From Actinomycetota bacterium (GTDB taxonomy: Bacteria > Actinomycetota > Thermoleophilia > Gaiellales > F1-60-MAGs149): a DNA stretch of 42,293 nt. Made by a program: the position numbers and the translations under genes. The stretch spans positions 1 to 42,293 of the forward strand of contig VFJZ01000066.1 of NCBI GenBank assembly GCA_009885805.1, in the 5' to 3' direction. Of this stretch, positions 34,777 through 42,293 are shown in pieces (within the stretch, counting starts at the first letter, position 1; the number at the start of each line of letters is the position of its first letter). The notes under the pieces are model-generated. The model made no database searches. It was not told the origin of the DNA and worked only from the letters and a program-made list of their open reading frames with translations.

Positions 34777-36369
34777 TCACGCCGACAGCTTAAAGCCCTC
34801 GTACCCGGCCGCGACGACGCGATCGCACTCCTTTCGGTAGGTGCCGACACCACCGACGTACGGCAGCAGCATGCGCGGCTTGCCGGGCACGTTGGCGCCC
34901 ATGTACCACGAGTCCGCACGTGGATAGAGGGTGCCCTCACCGACCTCGCGCGCGTGAGCGATCCAGCGCTCCTGCGCGGCCGCGGTCGCCTCGATCGTCG
35001 TCAGTCCGCGCTCGCGCATGTGGTCGATCGCAGCCGCGATGAACGCGACGTGGTGCTCGATCGAGCCGACGACGTTCGACAGCACGGACGGGCTGAGCGG
35101 CCCCGTAACCGTAAACAGGTTCGGGAAGCCGGCGACCGCGAGGCCGAGGTACGTCGTCGCGCCGCCGGCCCACGCGTCACGGAGCGAGCGGCCACCGCGT
35201 CCGCGGATGTCGACGCCGAGGAGCGCGCCCGTCATGGCGTCGAACCCGGTCGCGAGCACGAGCACGTCGAGCACGAACTCCTCGCCGCCCGCTCGCACGC
35301 CGGCGGTCGTCACACGCTCGAAGGCCGCCCCTCGCAGATCGACGAGCCGGACGTTCGGCCGGTTGAAGGCCTCGAAGTAGCCCGTGTCGATGCACATCCG
35401 CTTCGTCGCCAACGGATAGTCCCGTGGACAGAGCCGTTCGGCCAGGTTCGGGTCCTCGACCCGCCCGCGGATCTTGTCGCGCACGAAGTCGGACAGCAGC
35501 TCGTTGGCGTCGGCGTCGGTGAACAGGTCCGTGAAGGCCGAGTGGAGGATGAAGCCGCCGATCCGGTACCGGTCCTCGAACTCCCGCTCGCGCTCCGCTG
35601 CGCTGACCGTGAAGACGCTGCGCGTGGCGCCGGGCCACGGGTTCCCGCCCTCGGTGACGCGTGCCATCGCGCGCCGCTCGGGGTAGCTCTTCTTGAGCAA
35701 CGCGAGCTCGGCCGGGTCGAGCGGGCGATTCCAGCCCGGAACGCTGAAGGCCGCCGTCCGCTGGAAGACGACGACCTGCGCGGCGGACTCGGCGAGCGTG
35801 GGGATCGCCTGGATCGCCGACGATCCGGTGCCGAACACCCCGACCCGCCGACCGCTGACATCGACGCCCTCGTGCGGCCAGCGGGCCGTGTGGTGGGCCT
35901 CGCCGGCGAACTCGTCGAGGCCGGGGAGATCGGGGATCCGCGGCACGGACAGGCACCCGGTCGCCATCACCAGGAACGACGCCGTGAGGTCGTCGCCGCG
36001 ATCCGTCCGCACCAGCCACCGCGCGGTCGTCTCGTCGAACGACGCGCTCTCGACGCGGACGCCAAGCTCGATGTCACGCCACAGGTCGAAGCGATCGGCG
36101 ACGTGCTCCAGATAGGCGAGGATCTCCGGCTGCGCCGCGTAGCGCTCGGTCCAGTTCCAATCCTGCTCGAGCTCCTTCGACCACGAGTACGAGTACGACA
36201 GGCTCTCGACATCGCAGCGCGCGCCCGGGTAGCGGTTCCAGTACCAGGTGCCGCCGACGCCGCCGGCCTCGTCGAGCACGCGGACGGTGAGCCCGGACTC
36301 GCGCAACCGCCGTAGAAGATGAAGGCCGGCGAACCCCGCACCGACGACGACCACGTCCGTCACGGGCAC
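34777..36369 (-). CDS. flavin-dependent Baeyer-Villiger-type monooxygenase
   Basis: The 530-aa product starts at GTG 36369. It has the FAD motif VVVGAGFAGLH (G10-G15) and [15 protein letters not shown]. The Baeyer-Villiger fingerprint FxGxxxHxxxWP is at 154-165 (FAGEAHHTARWP), and the NADPH Rossmann motif GTGSSAIQ is at 180. These enzymes insert oxygen next to a carbonyl, turning ketones into esters or lactones with FAD and NADPH. The 3' neighbour is an MDR reductase in the same operon. A broken paralogue at 41836-42293 shares long stretches with its 5' third. Confidence 0.92.
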   Translation of the reverse strand: MPVTDVVVVGAGFAGLHLLRRLRESGLTVRVLDEAGGVGGTWYWNRYPGARCDVESLSYSYSWSKELEQDWNWTERYAAQPEILAYLEHVADRFDLWRDIELGVRVESASFDETTARWLVRTDRGDDLTASFLVMATGCLSVPRIPDLPGLDEFAGEAHHTARWPHEGVDVSGRRVGVFGTGSSAIQAIPTLAESAAQVVVFQRTAAFSVPGWNRPLDPAELALLKKSYPERRAMARVTEGGNPWPGATRSVFTVSAAEREREFEDRYRIGGFILHSAFTDLFTDADANELLSDFVRDKIRGRVEDPNLAERLCPRDYPLATKRMCIDTGYFEAFNRPNVRLVDLRGAAFERVTTAGVRAGGEEFVLDVLVLATGFDAMTGALLGVDIRGRGGRSLRDAWAGGATTYLGLAVAGFPNLFTVTGPLSPSVLSNVVGSIEHHVAFIAAAIDHMRERGLTTIEATAAAQERWIAHAREVGEGTLYPRADSWYMGANVPGKPRMLLPYVGGVGTYRKECDRVVAAGYEGFKLSA

Positions 36370-36406
36370 AGGCTAGCGCTCGTCGGGCGGGCACCACGAC
36401 GGCTAG

Positions 36407-37124
36407 ACTGGCGACGCGTTTCGCCTCGACGATCGTGCCGCTCTTGTCACCGGCGCCGCCTCCGGTATCGGTGTCGCCACCTCGACGGCGCTGGCTCGCA
36501 ACGGCACGGATGTCGCCGTCACGTACTTCGCCGGCGATCCCTACGACGTTGCCGCAGTCGTCGCCGCGGTCGAGGCAGAGGGCCGACGCTGCGTGGCGAT
36601 CGAGTGCGACGTCGCCAGCACTCCCGCAGTCGGAGCGGCGGTCGCGCGGACCGTCGCCGAGTTCGGGCGCATCGACATCGTCGTCGCGAACGCCGGCATC
36701 GCCCGCGTCGTGCCGTCGCACGAACTCGATGATGAGCGCTGGCTGCACCTGTTGAACGTCGATCTCGCCGGCGTCTTCCGCTGCGGGCTGGGGCCGACTG
36801 CTCGCGACCAGTTCGATCGTGGGCGCGTTCCTCGGCTGGGCCGAGCAGGTCCACTATACGGCCGCGAAGGCGGGGATCGTCGGACTCGTCCGCAGCCTGG
36901 CCGTGGCCGCCGCCGTGGCGACGCTCGACGATCCGGCCGTCGTCGACGTCGAGCAGATCGTCGTTCACGGCGCACCCGAGGACGTCCTCCTGGAGGCCGC
37001 CGCCGATGCCGACCTCCTGATCGTTGGCGCGCATCATCGCCGGATCGGCAGGGGCGTTTCGTCGGCCGTGCTAACCGAGGCCCCGTGCCCGGTGATCGTC
37101 GTCCCGGCAGTGCAGCGGGGCTAG
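36407..37124 (+). pseudogene. decayed SDR gene fused to a universal-stress-protein (Usp) tail
   Basis: From 36407 one frame reads FRLDDRAALVTGAASGIG and DIVVANAGIARVV, an SDR N-terminal half. No ATG, GTG, TTG or CTG lies between an in-frame TAG (36404) and this sequence. Near 36784 it shifts frame and loses about a dozen residues. It then continues GRLLATSSIVGAFLG and YTAAKAGIVGLVRSL with the SDR Ser and YxxxK. Near 36910 the SDR stops and a Usp C-terminal half follows (LLEAAADADLLIVGAHHR, APCPVIVVP), ending at 37124. The 3' end overlaps the kinase gene by 4 bp. Missing start, frameshift and fusion mark a pseudogene built from two genes. Confidence 0.82.
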
Positions 37125-38134
37125 AGCAGCGGCAGCACGTCGTCGGTCAGCGCGACGGCGCGGCGCGCAAGCGGCGCGATCAGGGTCTCCCGGGTGTTGC
37201 CGCCTCGGCTATGCGTGAGGTAACCATCGAGGCGAGAGTCGAACCAGCCGATCTCGACGAGGCAGCGGATGAGATGGAAGATCGGCAGACGCGCAGCGTC
37301 CTCGTCGGTGAGGACCCGGTGCCGGAGATAGCCGCCGAGAAACGCCGCACGGAGATCGTCGAACTGCGCGTGGTCCGCGAACTCGTGGAGCGCGACCGCG
37401 ATGTCGTAGAGGTGCCATCCGAACGCGGCGTCGTCGAAGTCGATGGCCGAAACACGGCCGTCGGGGCGAACGAGCAGGTTCGACGGCAGCAGGTCGGCGT
37501 GGATCAGGCTGAAGACATCCCGACCCTGTCCGTACCCTTCGAGCCAGCCGAGCAGACGCTCTCGCACCTCCAGGATCCGGCTCTTCTCGTCCGGCGAGAA
37601 CTCTGGAACGTCCCAGAACGGCCCCCACCAGGGATCGTCGCCGATCAGCCCCTTCGCATCCAGCACGTGCCGGACGAAACCGGGCGGCTGCTCGAAGGTC
37701 GCCGCCTGTTTGTGCATCTGCGCCACCAGGGCGCCGAGTTCATCGAGCAGGGGCATCAGGTCGATCTCCCCGCGGGCGACGGCGACGTCGAGCGGTTCGC
37801 CGTCGACCCACTCGATCAGCCCGACGTAGCGGATCTCCCCGTCGACTCCGTAGGGAACGGTCGCGTAGCCCGATCCGGTCCGAGTCTGGACAGGCCGGGG
37901 CGTATCGACACCGGCGTCGCTGAGCGCGGTCGTCCAGGACGCCTCGCTCTCGAGGGCGGCGAGGTTGTGGTAGCCGGGCCGGTGGACGCGTAGCGCGAAC
38001 CGGCGGCCGCCTGGCGCATCGACACGATAGACGGTGTTCTCGCTCGCCGAGACGAAGGCGACAAGGGCGCCGGCGAGGTCGAAGTGCGCCAGGGCGCGCG
38101 TGACGACGTCCTCCATCGCCCCCGGCGGCTCCAC
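37121..38134 (-). CDS. APH-family phosphotransferase, hydroxylysine-kinase-like
   Basis: The 337-aa kinase has the aminoglycoside-phosphotransferase catalytic loop LIHADLLPSNLLV (HxDxxxxN) and the metal-site segment SAIDFDDAAFGWHLYD. It starts at ATG 38134, 3 bp after the stop of the aminotransferase-fold gene, so they are one operon. In animals an APH-type hydroxylysine kinase works with an AGXT2L2-type phospholyase, and this pair has the same two folds. The phosphorylated substrate could be hydroxylysine, ethanolamine or another amino alcohol. Homoserine-kinase-like and choline-kinase-like roles are alternatives. Confidence 0.83.
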   Translation of the reverse strand: MEPPGAMEDVVTRALAHFDLAGALVAFVSASENTVYRVDAPGGRRFALRVHRPGYHNLAALESEASWTTALSDAGVDTPRPVQTRTGSGYATVPYGVDGEIRYVGLIEWVDGEPLDVAVARGEIDLMPLLDELGALVAQMHKQAATFEQPPGFVRHVLDAKGLIGDDPWWGPFWDVPEFSPDEKSRILEVRERLLGWLEGYGQGRDVFSLIHADLLPSNLLVRPDGRVSAIDFDDAAFGWHLYDIAVALHEFADHAQFDDLRAAFLGGYLRHRVLTDEDAARLPIFHLIRCLVEIGWFDSRLDGYLTHSRGGNTRETLIAPLARRAVALTDDVLPLL

Positions 38135-38137
38135 CGC

Positions 38138-39409
38138 TCAGCCGCCGCGCAACACGTCGGCGAGGGCCTCGAGGAAGAAGTCGGCCTGAACCTGGTCGAA
38201 CACGAGCGGAGGGCGGATCTTGATCTGGTTCTCGTAGGCGCCGGAGGTGCCTGTCAGGAAGCCGCGCTTCCTCAGGCCGTTGCAGATTCCCGCCGCCGCG
38301 CCGCGGTCGGGCCGCTTCGAGACGCGATCCTCGACGCACTCGATGCCGAGGAACAGGCCGCGGGCGCGGATCGCACCGATCCCCTCGATCGGTGCCGCGA
38401 TGACATCGATCTGATCTTTCAGGTATGCGCCGAGCGTCGCCGCGTTGTCGGCGAGGCGCCGCTCCTCGAGCTCGGCCAGCACGGCGAGCCCGACGGCGCC
38501 ATGCACGGGACTGGCCGCGAAGGTGTTGAAGTAGTGCGTCCGCTCGCGGAAGGAGTCGACGAGGTCGGCACGCGCCGCGCAGGCGCCGAGCGGGAACCCG
38601 TTACCGATCGGCTTTCCCATCGTGACGATGTCCGGGACGACATCGGTCCCCTCATATCCCCACCAGCGGCCGGTCCGGCAGAACCCGGCCTGGACCTCGT
38701 CGAAGATCACGAGACCACCGGCCTCGCGCACCATCGCCGCAGCGCGGGCCATGAAGCCGGGCGGGATGTCTGGCAGGCCCTCGTTCGCGAGGATCGAGCA
38801 GAAGAGCACGCCGGCGAACTGGACGCCCTCGGTCGCGAAGTCGTCGATCGCCGCGCGAAGCTCGGCGAGATACCGGTCGCAGAGCGCCCCGCTGGTGAGG
38901 CCCTCTTCGATCGGCCGGTACGCGTCGGGGAACGGGATCGAGTGGACGTCGGGGCGCCCCCGAGCCGGGGCGTACGTCAGCGATCCGACGAGGTCGCTGT
39001 GCCCGTGGTACGCCGCATCGGTGCAGACGAAGCCACGGCCACCGGTCGCGATCCGCGCCATCTGCATCGCGACCTCGTTCGCCTCCGTTCCGGTGCAGGT
39101 GAAGACGACGCGCTCGATTCCGTCCGCATGGAGGCCGAGCAGGCGCTCCGCGTAGTCGAGGATGACGTCGTCGAGGTATCGGCTGTGCGTGTTGAGAGTG
39201 GCTGCCTGACGCGCGAGCGCCTCGACGACGCGCTGATTGCAGTGCCCGACGACCGGGATGTTGTTGTAGAGGTCGACGTACCGGCGACCATCGGCGTCGT
39301 ACAACCACGCGCCTTCGCCACGCACGAGGTGCACCGGGCTGTCGTAGAACAGCGGGGTCTTCAACCCGAGAAGCTCGTCCCGCCGCGCCGTGATCTCGTC
39401 GGTCACCAT
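38138..39409 (-). CDS. class III aminotransferase-fold enzyme, AGXT2L (phospholyase)-like
   Basis: The 423-aa PLP enzyme starts MVTDEITARRDEL at 39409; the frame upstream overlaps the dioxygenase gene and is noise. YNNIPVVGHCNQRVVEAL, TLNTHSRYLDD and FTCTGTEANEVA fit the family. VIFDEVQAGFCRTG and TMGKPIGNGFPLGA (PLP lysine in TMGK) follow. The NTHSRYL segment and overall order are closest to AGXT2L1/AGXT2L2 proteins. Those remove phosphate and ammonia from phosphoethanolamine or phosphohydroxylysine instead of transaminating. The adjacent kinase supports a kinase-then-phospholyase pathway. A plain omega-aminotransferase is the alternative. Confidence 0.85.
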   Translation of the reverse strand: MVTDEITARRDELLGLKTPLFYDSPVHLVRGEGAWLYDADGRRYVDLYNNIPVVGHCNQRVVEALARQAATLNTHSRYLDDVILDYAERLLGLHADGIERVVFTCTGTEANEVAMQMARIATGGRGFVCTDAAYHGHSDLVGSLTYAPARGRPDVHSIPFPDAYRPIEEGLTSGALCDRYLAELRAAIDDFATEGVQFAGVLFCSILANEGLPDIPPGFMARAAAMVREAGGLVIFDEVQAGFCRTGRWWGYEGTDVVPDIVTMGKPIGNGFPLGACAARADLVDSFRERTHYFNTFAASPVHGAVGLAVLAELEERRLADNAATLGAYLKDQIDVIAAPIEGIGAIRARGLFLGIECVEDRVSKRPDRGAAAGICNGLRKRGFLTGTSGAYENQIKIRPPLVFDQVQADFFLEALADVLRGG

Positions 39410-39527
39410 CCGTTCCTGCCCCTCGTGATGGGTGGACCGGGATAATGCCATGCGGTTGCGTCGGGAGACCGCGGCGATCGGAGGCTGTCCGCAGTGCCGC
39501 CGATTCGGCTCTATGCTGGCGGCTGCC

Positions 39528-40397
39528 ATGCGCGAGCCGCCCGCCCCGCTCGACGTCCGCCCTCTGGCGCCCCTGATCGGGGCGGAGGTGCGCGATGTCG
39601 ATGTCGCCCGGCTCGACGACGAGGCGTTCGCCTCCGTGCGGTCCGTCCTGCGCGACCGGCTCGTCGTCGTGTTCCGCGACCAGCGGCTGACACCCGGCGA
39701 GCAGCTCGCGTTCGCCGAGCGATTCGGGGAGGCCGAGCCGCCGCATCCGGTGTTCGCGCGCGTGCCGGAGGAGCCGCGAGTGAGCGTTCTCGAGAGCCGC
39801 GGCGGCGAGCCGCTGTACACCGACGAGTGGCACGCCGACACGACGTTCCGGGCCCACCCGGCGCGCGGGTCGCTGCTCTACGCGCGGGTCGTGCCGCCGG
39901 TCGGCGGGGACACGCTGTGGGCGAACATGGAGGCCGCGTACGACGCCCTCTCGACGCCAGTTCGGTCGACAATCGACGGGCTCACAGCCACCCACGACAT
40001 CTTCGGCGGCGGCCCCTACGGCCGGGTCTCGACGTACCGCGACATCGTCCTCGGGCGGGCCGGCGGTGCGGCACGGGTCGAGGAGATCGCGGCCGAGTAC
40101 CCGCCGGTGTCGCACCCCGTCGTGCGGGTCGATCCGGACACGGGGCGCCGTGCGCTGTTCGTGAACCGGTCGTTCACGACCGGCATCGACGGGCTCGCGA
40201 AGCTCGAGAGCGCGTGGCTTTTGGGGATGCTCCTCGAGCACGCCGAGCAGCCGGCCTTCCAGGTCCGCCATCGCTGGAACGTCGATGATCTCGTCGTGTG
40301 GGAGAACCGCGCGACGCTCCACTTCGCCGTCGCCGACTACGCGCCGGCGCACCGCCTGATGCACCGCGTCACCGTCATCGACGACCGCCCCGTCTGA
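39528..40397 (+). CDS. TauD/TfdA-family Fe(II)/2-oxoglutarate dioxygenase
   Basis: The 289-aa product starts MREPPAPLDVRPL at 39528; an ATG at 39513 and a longer frame to 39432 are less likely. The HxD iron motif is in YTDEWHADTTF, and NRATLHFAVADY with HRLMHRVTV gives the C-terminal His/Arg region. Family members hydroxylate sulfonates, phenoxyacetates or amines with loss of CO2 from 2-oxoglutarate. It diverges from the kinase/phospholyase operon across 118 bp. It could make the hydroxy-amine that the kinase phosphorylates; this link is inference. A strong terminator follows. Confidence 0.88.
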   Translation: MREPPAPLDVRPLAPLIGAEVRDVDVARLDDEAFASVRSVLRDRLVVVFRDQRLTPGEQLAFAERFGEAEPPHPVFARVPEEPRVSVLESRGGEPLYTDEWHADTTFRAHPARGSLLYARVVPPVGGDTLWANMEAAYDALSTPVRSTIDGLTATHDIFGGGPYGRVSTYRDIVLGRAGGAARVEEIAAEYPPVSHPVVRVDPDTGRRALFVNRSFTTGIDGLAKLESAWLLGMLLEHAEQPAFQVRHRWNVDDLVVWENRATLHFAVADYAPAHRLMHRVTVIDDRPV

Positions 40398-40431
40398 CAT
40401 GGCTGGCACCTGACGATCGATCGGTGGTCGT

Positions 40432-40466
40432 TTGGTGGGGGGCGCGACGGGCGCGCCCCCCACCAA
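40432..40466. terminator. strong hairpin terminator after the dioxygenase gene
   Basis: A perfect 15-bp stem, TTGGTGGGGGGCGCG with its complement, encloses the loop ACGGG. It lies 35 bp after the TauD-type stop codon and before the convergent remnant of a chemoreceptor gene, so it can act on both strands. Confidence 0.78.
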
Positions 40467-40482
40467 TGTGATGTCGGCGCTG

Positions 40483-41826
40483 CTAGCTGGTCTGGAACTG
40501 CTCGACGAGGCGCTACAGGGTCTCGGCGGTGGCGGCGAACTGCTGGGCGCTGGCGGCGACCTGCTCGGTCGACGCGCTCGTCTCCTGGGTGGACGCCGAG
40601 ACCCTGCTCGGTAGCGGCGCTGGTCTCCTCGGAGACCGACGAGATCTCGGACAGCGCGCTGTGGACGCTGGTGATCTGCTCGGCGATCTGCTCGAACGCG
40701 CCGATCGCCTCCTCGTTCACCACCCGCACCGCCTCACCGCTCGCTGCCTGGATCTCGACGATCAGCGTCGAGTCGACCCGGCCGTAGCCTGGGACTCTTC
40801 GGCTGTCCAGATCACCCATCGCGGCCGCCATCCGCGCCGCTGTCTCCGATCCGCTCGAGGCGGTCTCCCGCGCCGAGTCGGCCGTCGCGCGCGCCGCCGA
40901 CAGCATCTGCACCTGCCGCTCGGCACCCTCCGCCACGTCCAACACTGCGTTCGCGATCTCCCCGACCGCCCGACCAGACTCCTCACTGGTCGAGGCCATC
41001 TCCTGGGAGGACGTCGCGACGCTGTTACTCGACGCCGCGATCTCCGAGATCGTCGCCGTCAGATTCGCGCGCATCAGGTTGTACGCCTCGACGGACGCGA
41101 CCGTCGCATTGCGGATGATGTTGACGCTGCGCGCCTCATCGCCGATCTCATCGCCGGCCGGATCATCGATCAACGGCGTCACGAGCGTCACCGGGAACGT
41201 CAGATCACCGTTCGAGATCCGCTCCAGCCCCTGCTGCAGGTCCGCGGCACAGTGCTTCGCGAGCATCGCCAACCGATCATTCACCGGCGCCAACCCCCGC
41301 TTGATCGACCGCGTGATCAACAGCGCACAGAGGATGGCGATCACGATCGCCCCGACGATCACGCCGATCGAGATCGTCTCCGAGGAGGCGCGGGTGTCTG
41401 AGATATCCTGCACCAGGGCCGCGGCCAGATTCTCCGTGTCGGCGAACATCGATTCGAACGTCTCGTTCAGCGTCACGACGTCCGGCACTGCCTTCTCGAC
41501 CCACAGTTCGTAGGCTGCCTCGGCGTCGTTGGTGCTGGCGTAGTCGGCGAGGATCGCGTCGCGCGTGGTCTTGAACGCCGCCCAAGCCTGCACGTACTGC
41601 GCGAAGTCCTTCTTCTCGGCTGCGGTGTTTATCGTCTGCTTCACCTCGGCCATGCGCTTTTCGATCGTTGCGTCTTCAGCCGCGACTGCCTTCCCCAACT
41701 CGGCCGCGGCGGTCGGGTCGCTGGTCAGCAAGACACGCATCGCCAGTGCCTGCTCCTCATTCACCAGCGAACGCGCCTCGCCCAGGTGGCCGAGCGGGAT
41801 CGTCGCGTTCTCGTCCATTTCCTCGG
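40483..41826 (-). pseudogene. decayed methyl-accepting chemotaxis protein gene
   Basis: The readable frame starts near 41818 with a periplasmic helical part (LGHLGEARSLVNEEQALAM) but lacks the N-terminal cytoplasmic end and first membrane helix. A second membrane helix (IGVIVGAIVIAILCALLI), a HAMP-like region and the start of the signalling helix follow. Near 40795 the frame breaks. Recovered sequence (AEESQATAGST in another frame) shows that the conserved hairpin tip, which contacts CheA/CheW, is deleted. Near 40600 it shifts again (ETSASTEQVAASAQQFAAT), with an in-frame TAG at 40513 before the probable end at 40483. It cannot encode a working receptor. Confidence 0.82.
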
Positions 41827-42068
41827 CCGCCGACCGGAATCCGCGGCACCGACAGGCAGCCCGTCGCCATCACCAGGAACGACGAGTCGAGGGCCCCGCC
41901 CTGATCGGTCTGCACCTGCCACCGCGCCGTCCGCTCGTCGAATACGGCTCGTTCGACGCGGACGTCAAGGTCGATGTCCGGCCACAGCTCGAAGCGATCC
42001 GCGACGTGTTCGAGATACGCGAGGATCTCCGGCTGCGCCGCGTACCGCTCGGTCCAGTTCCACTCCTA

Positions 42069-42293
<225 letters not shown>

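Noticed and set aside
35581-35610. Possible third copy of the 94-bp element
   Set aside because: Only a short GC-rich stretch (CGCTCCGCTGCGCT) matches, inside the monooxygenase coding region and without hairpins.
38652-40466. 604-codon minus-strand frame over the dioxygenase and phospholyase genes
   Set aside because: It is arginine-rich and out of frame with the PLP enzyme; the TauD-type and aminotransferase-fold motifs lie in other frames.

Overview
The window is GC-rich, densely coded DNA of actinobacterial type. Two F420-type luciferase-like oxidoreductases, a DUF3891 protein, frequent GTG starts, 1-4 bp stop/start overlaps and the secreted-protein style suggest a soil or sediment actinomycete, perhaps of the Thermoleophilia/Solirubrobacterales group. 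That placement is an inference from gene content. I saw no rRNA, tRNA, CRISPR array or transposase.

Region 1 (about 0.1-13.4 kb) is catabolic. A minus-strand operon runs thioesterase, acyl-CoA dehydrogenase, alpha/beta hydrolase, GAF-acetamidase fusion, MaoC hydratase, isocitrate-lyase-superfamily enzyme and hydroxyacid-oxoacid transhydrogenase. A plus-strand set (LLM oxidoreductase, acyl-CoA dehydrogenase, SDR) diverges from it. A second minus-strand cluster holds a cyclase, a methyltransferase, a DUF3891 protein and another LLM oxidoreductase. Two near-identical 94-bp intergenic elements, each predicted to form two hairpins, sit between unrelated gene pairs at 4.3 kb and 10.8 kb. Each fills the space from a stop codon to the next start codon.

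Region 2 (about 13.4-25.8 kb) is the most striking part. A small basic HTH/AT-hook-like protein diverges from a 1658-aa secreted animal-type haem peroxidase with RTX calcium-binding repeats. Next come a NarL/LuxR-type regulator and a 1806-aa membrane-anchored multi-cupredoxin oxidase. Haem peroxidases of the MopA type and giant multicopper oxidases of the MnxG type are the two known enzyme classes of bacterial Mn(II) oxidation. Here they flank one regulator, so a metal- or halide-oxidising locus is a plausible but unproven reading. Strong hairpin terminators close both big genes.

Region 3 (about 25.8-31.3 kb) holds purK/purE, a YaaA-GNAT fusion, an M24 peptidase, a broken lipoprotein-like gene, ACC deaminase (acdS) and a small hypothetical gene.

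Region 4 (about 31.4-42.3 kb) mixes intact catabolic genes with gene wreckage. The intact genes are a metal-free M24 hydrolase like ectoine hydrolase, an MDR oxidoreductase plus Baeyer-Villiger-type monooxygenase operon, an APH-type kinase plus class III aminotransferase-fold pair resembling hydroxylysine kinase and phospholyase, and a TauD dioxygenase. The wreckage comprises a multiply frameshifted secreted protein, an SDR fused to a universal-stress-protein tail, a chemoreceptor lacking its signalling tip, and a mosaic monooxygenase remnant at the right edge.
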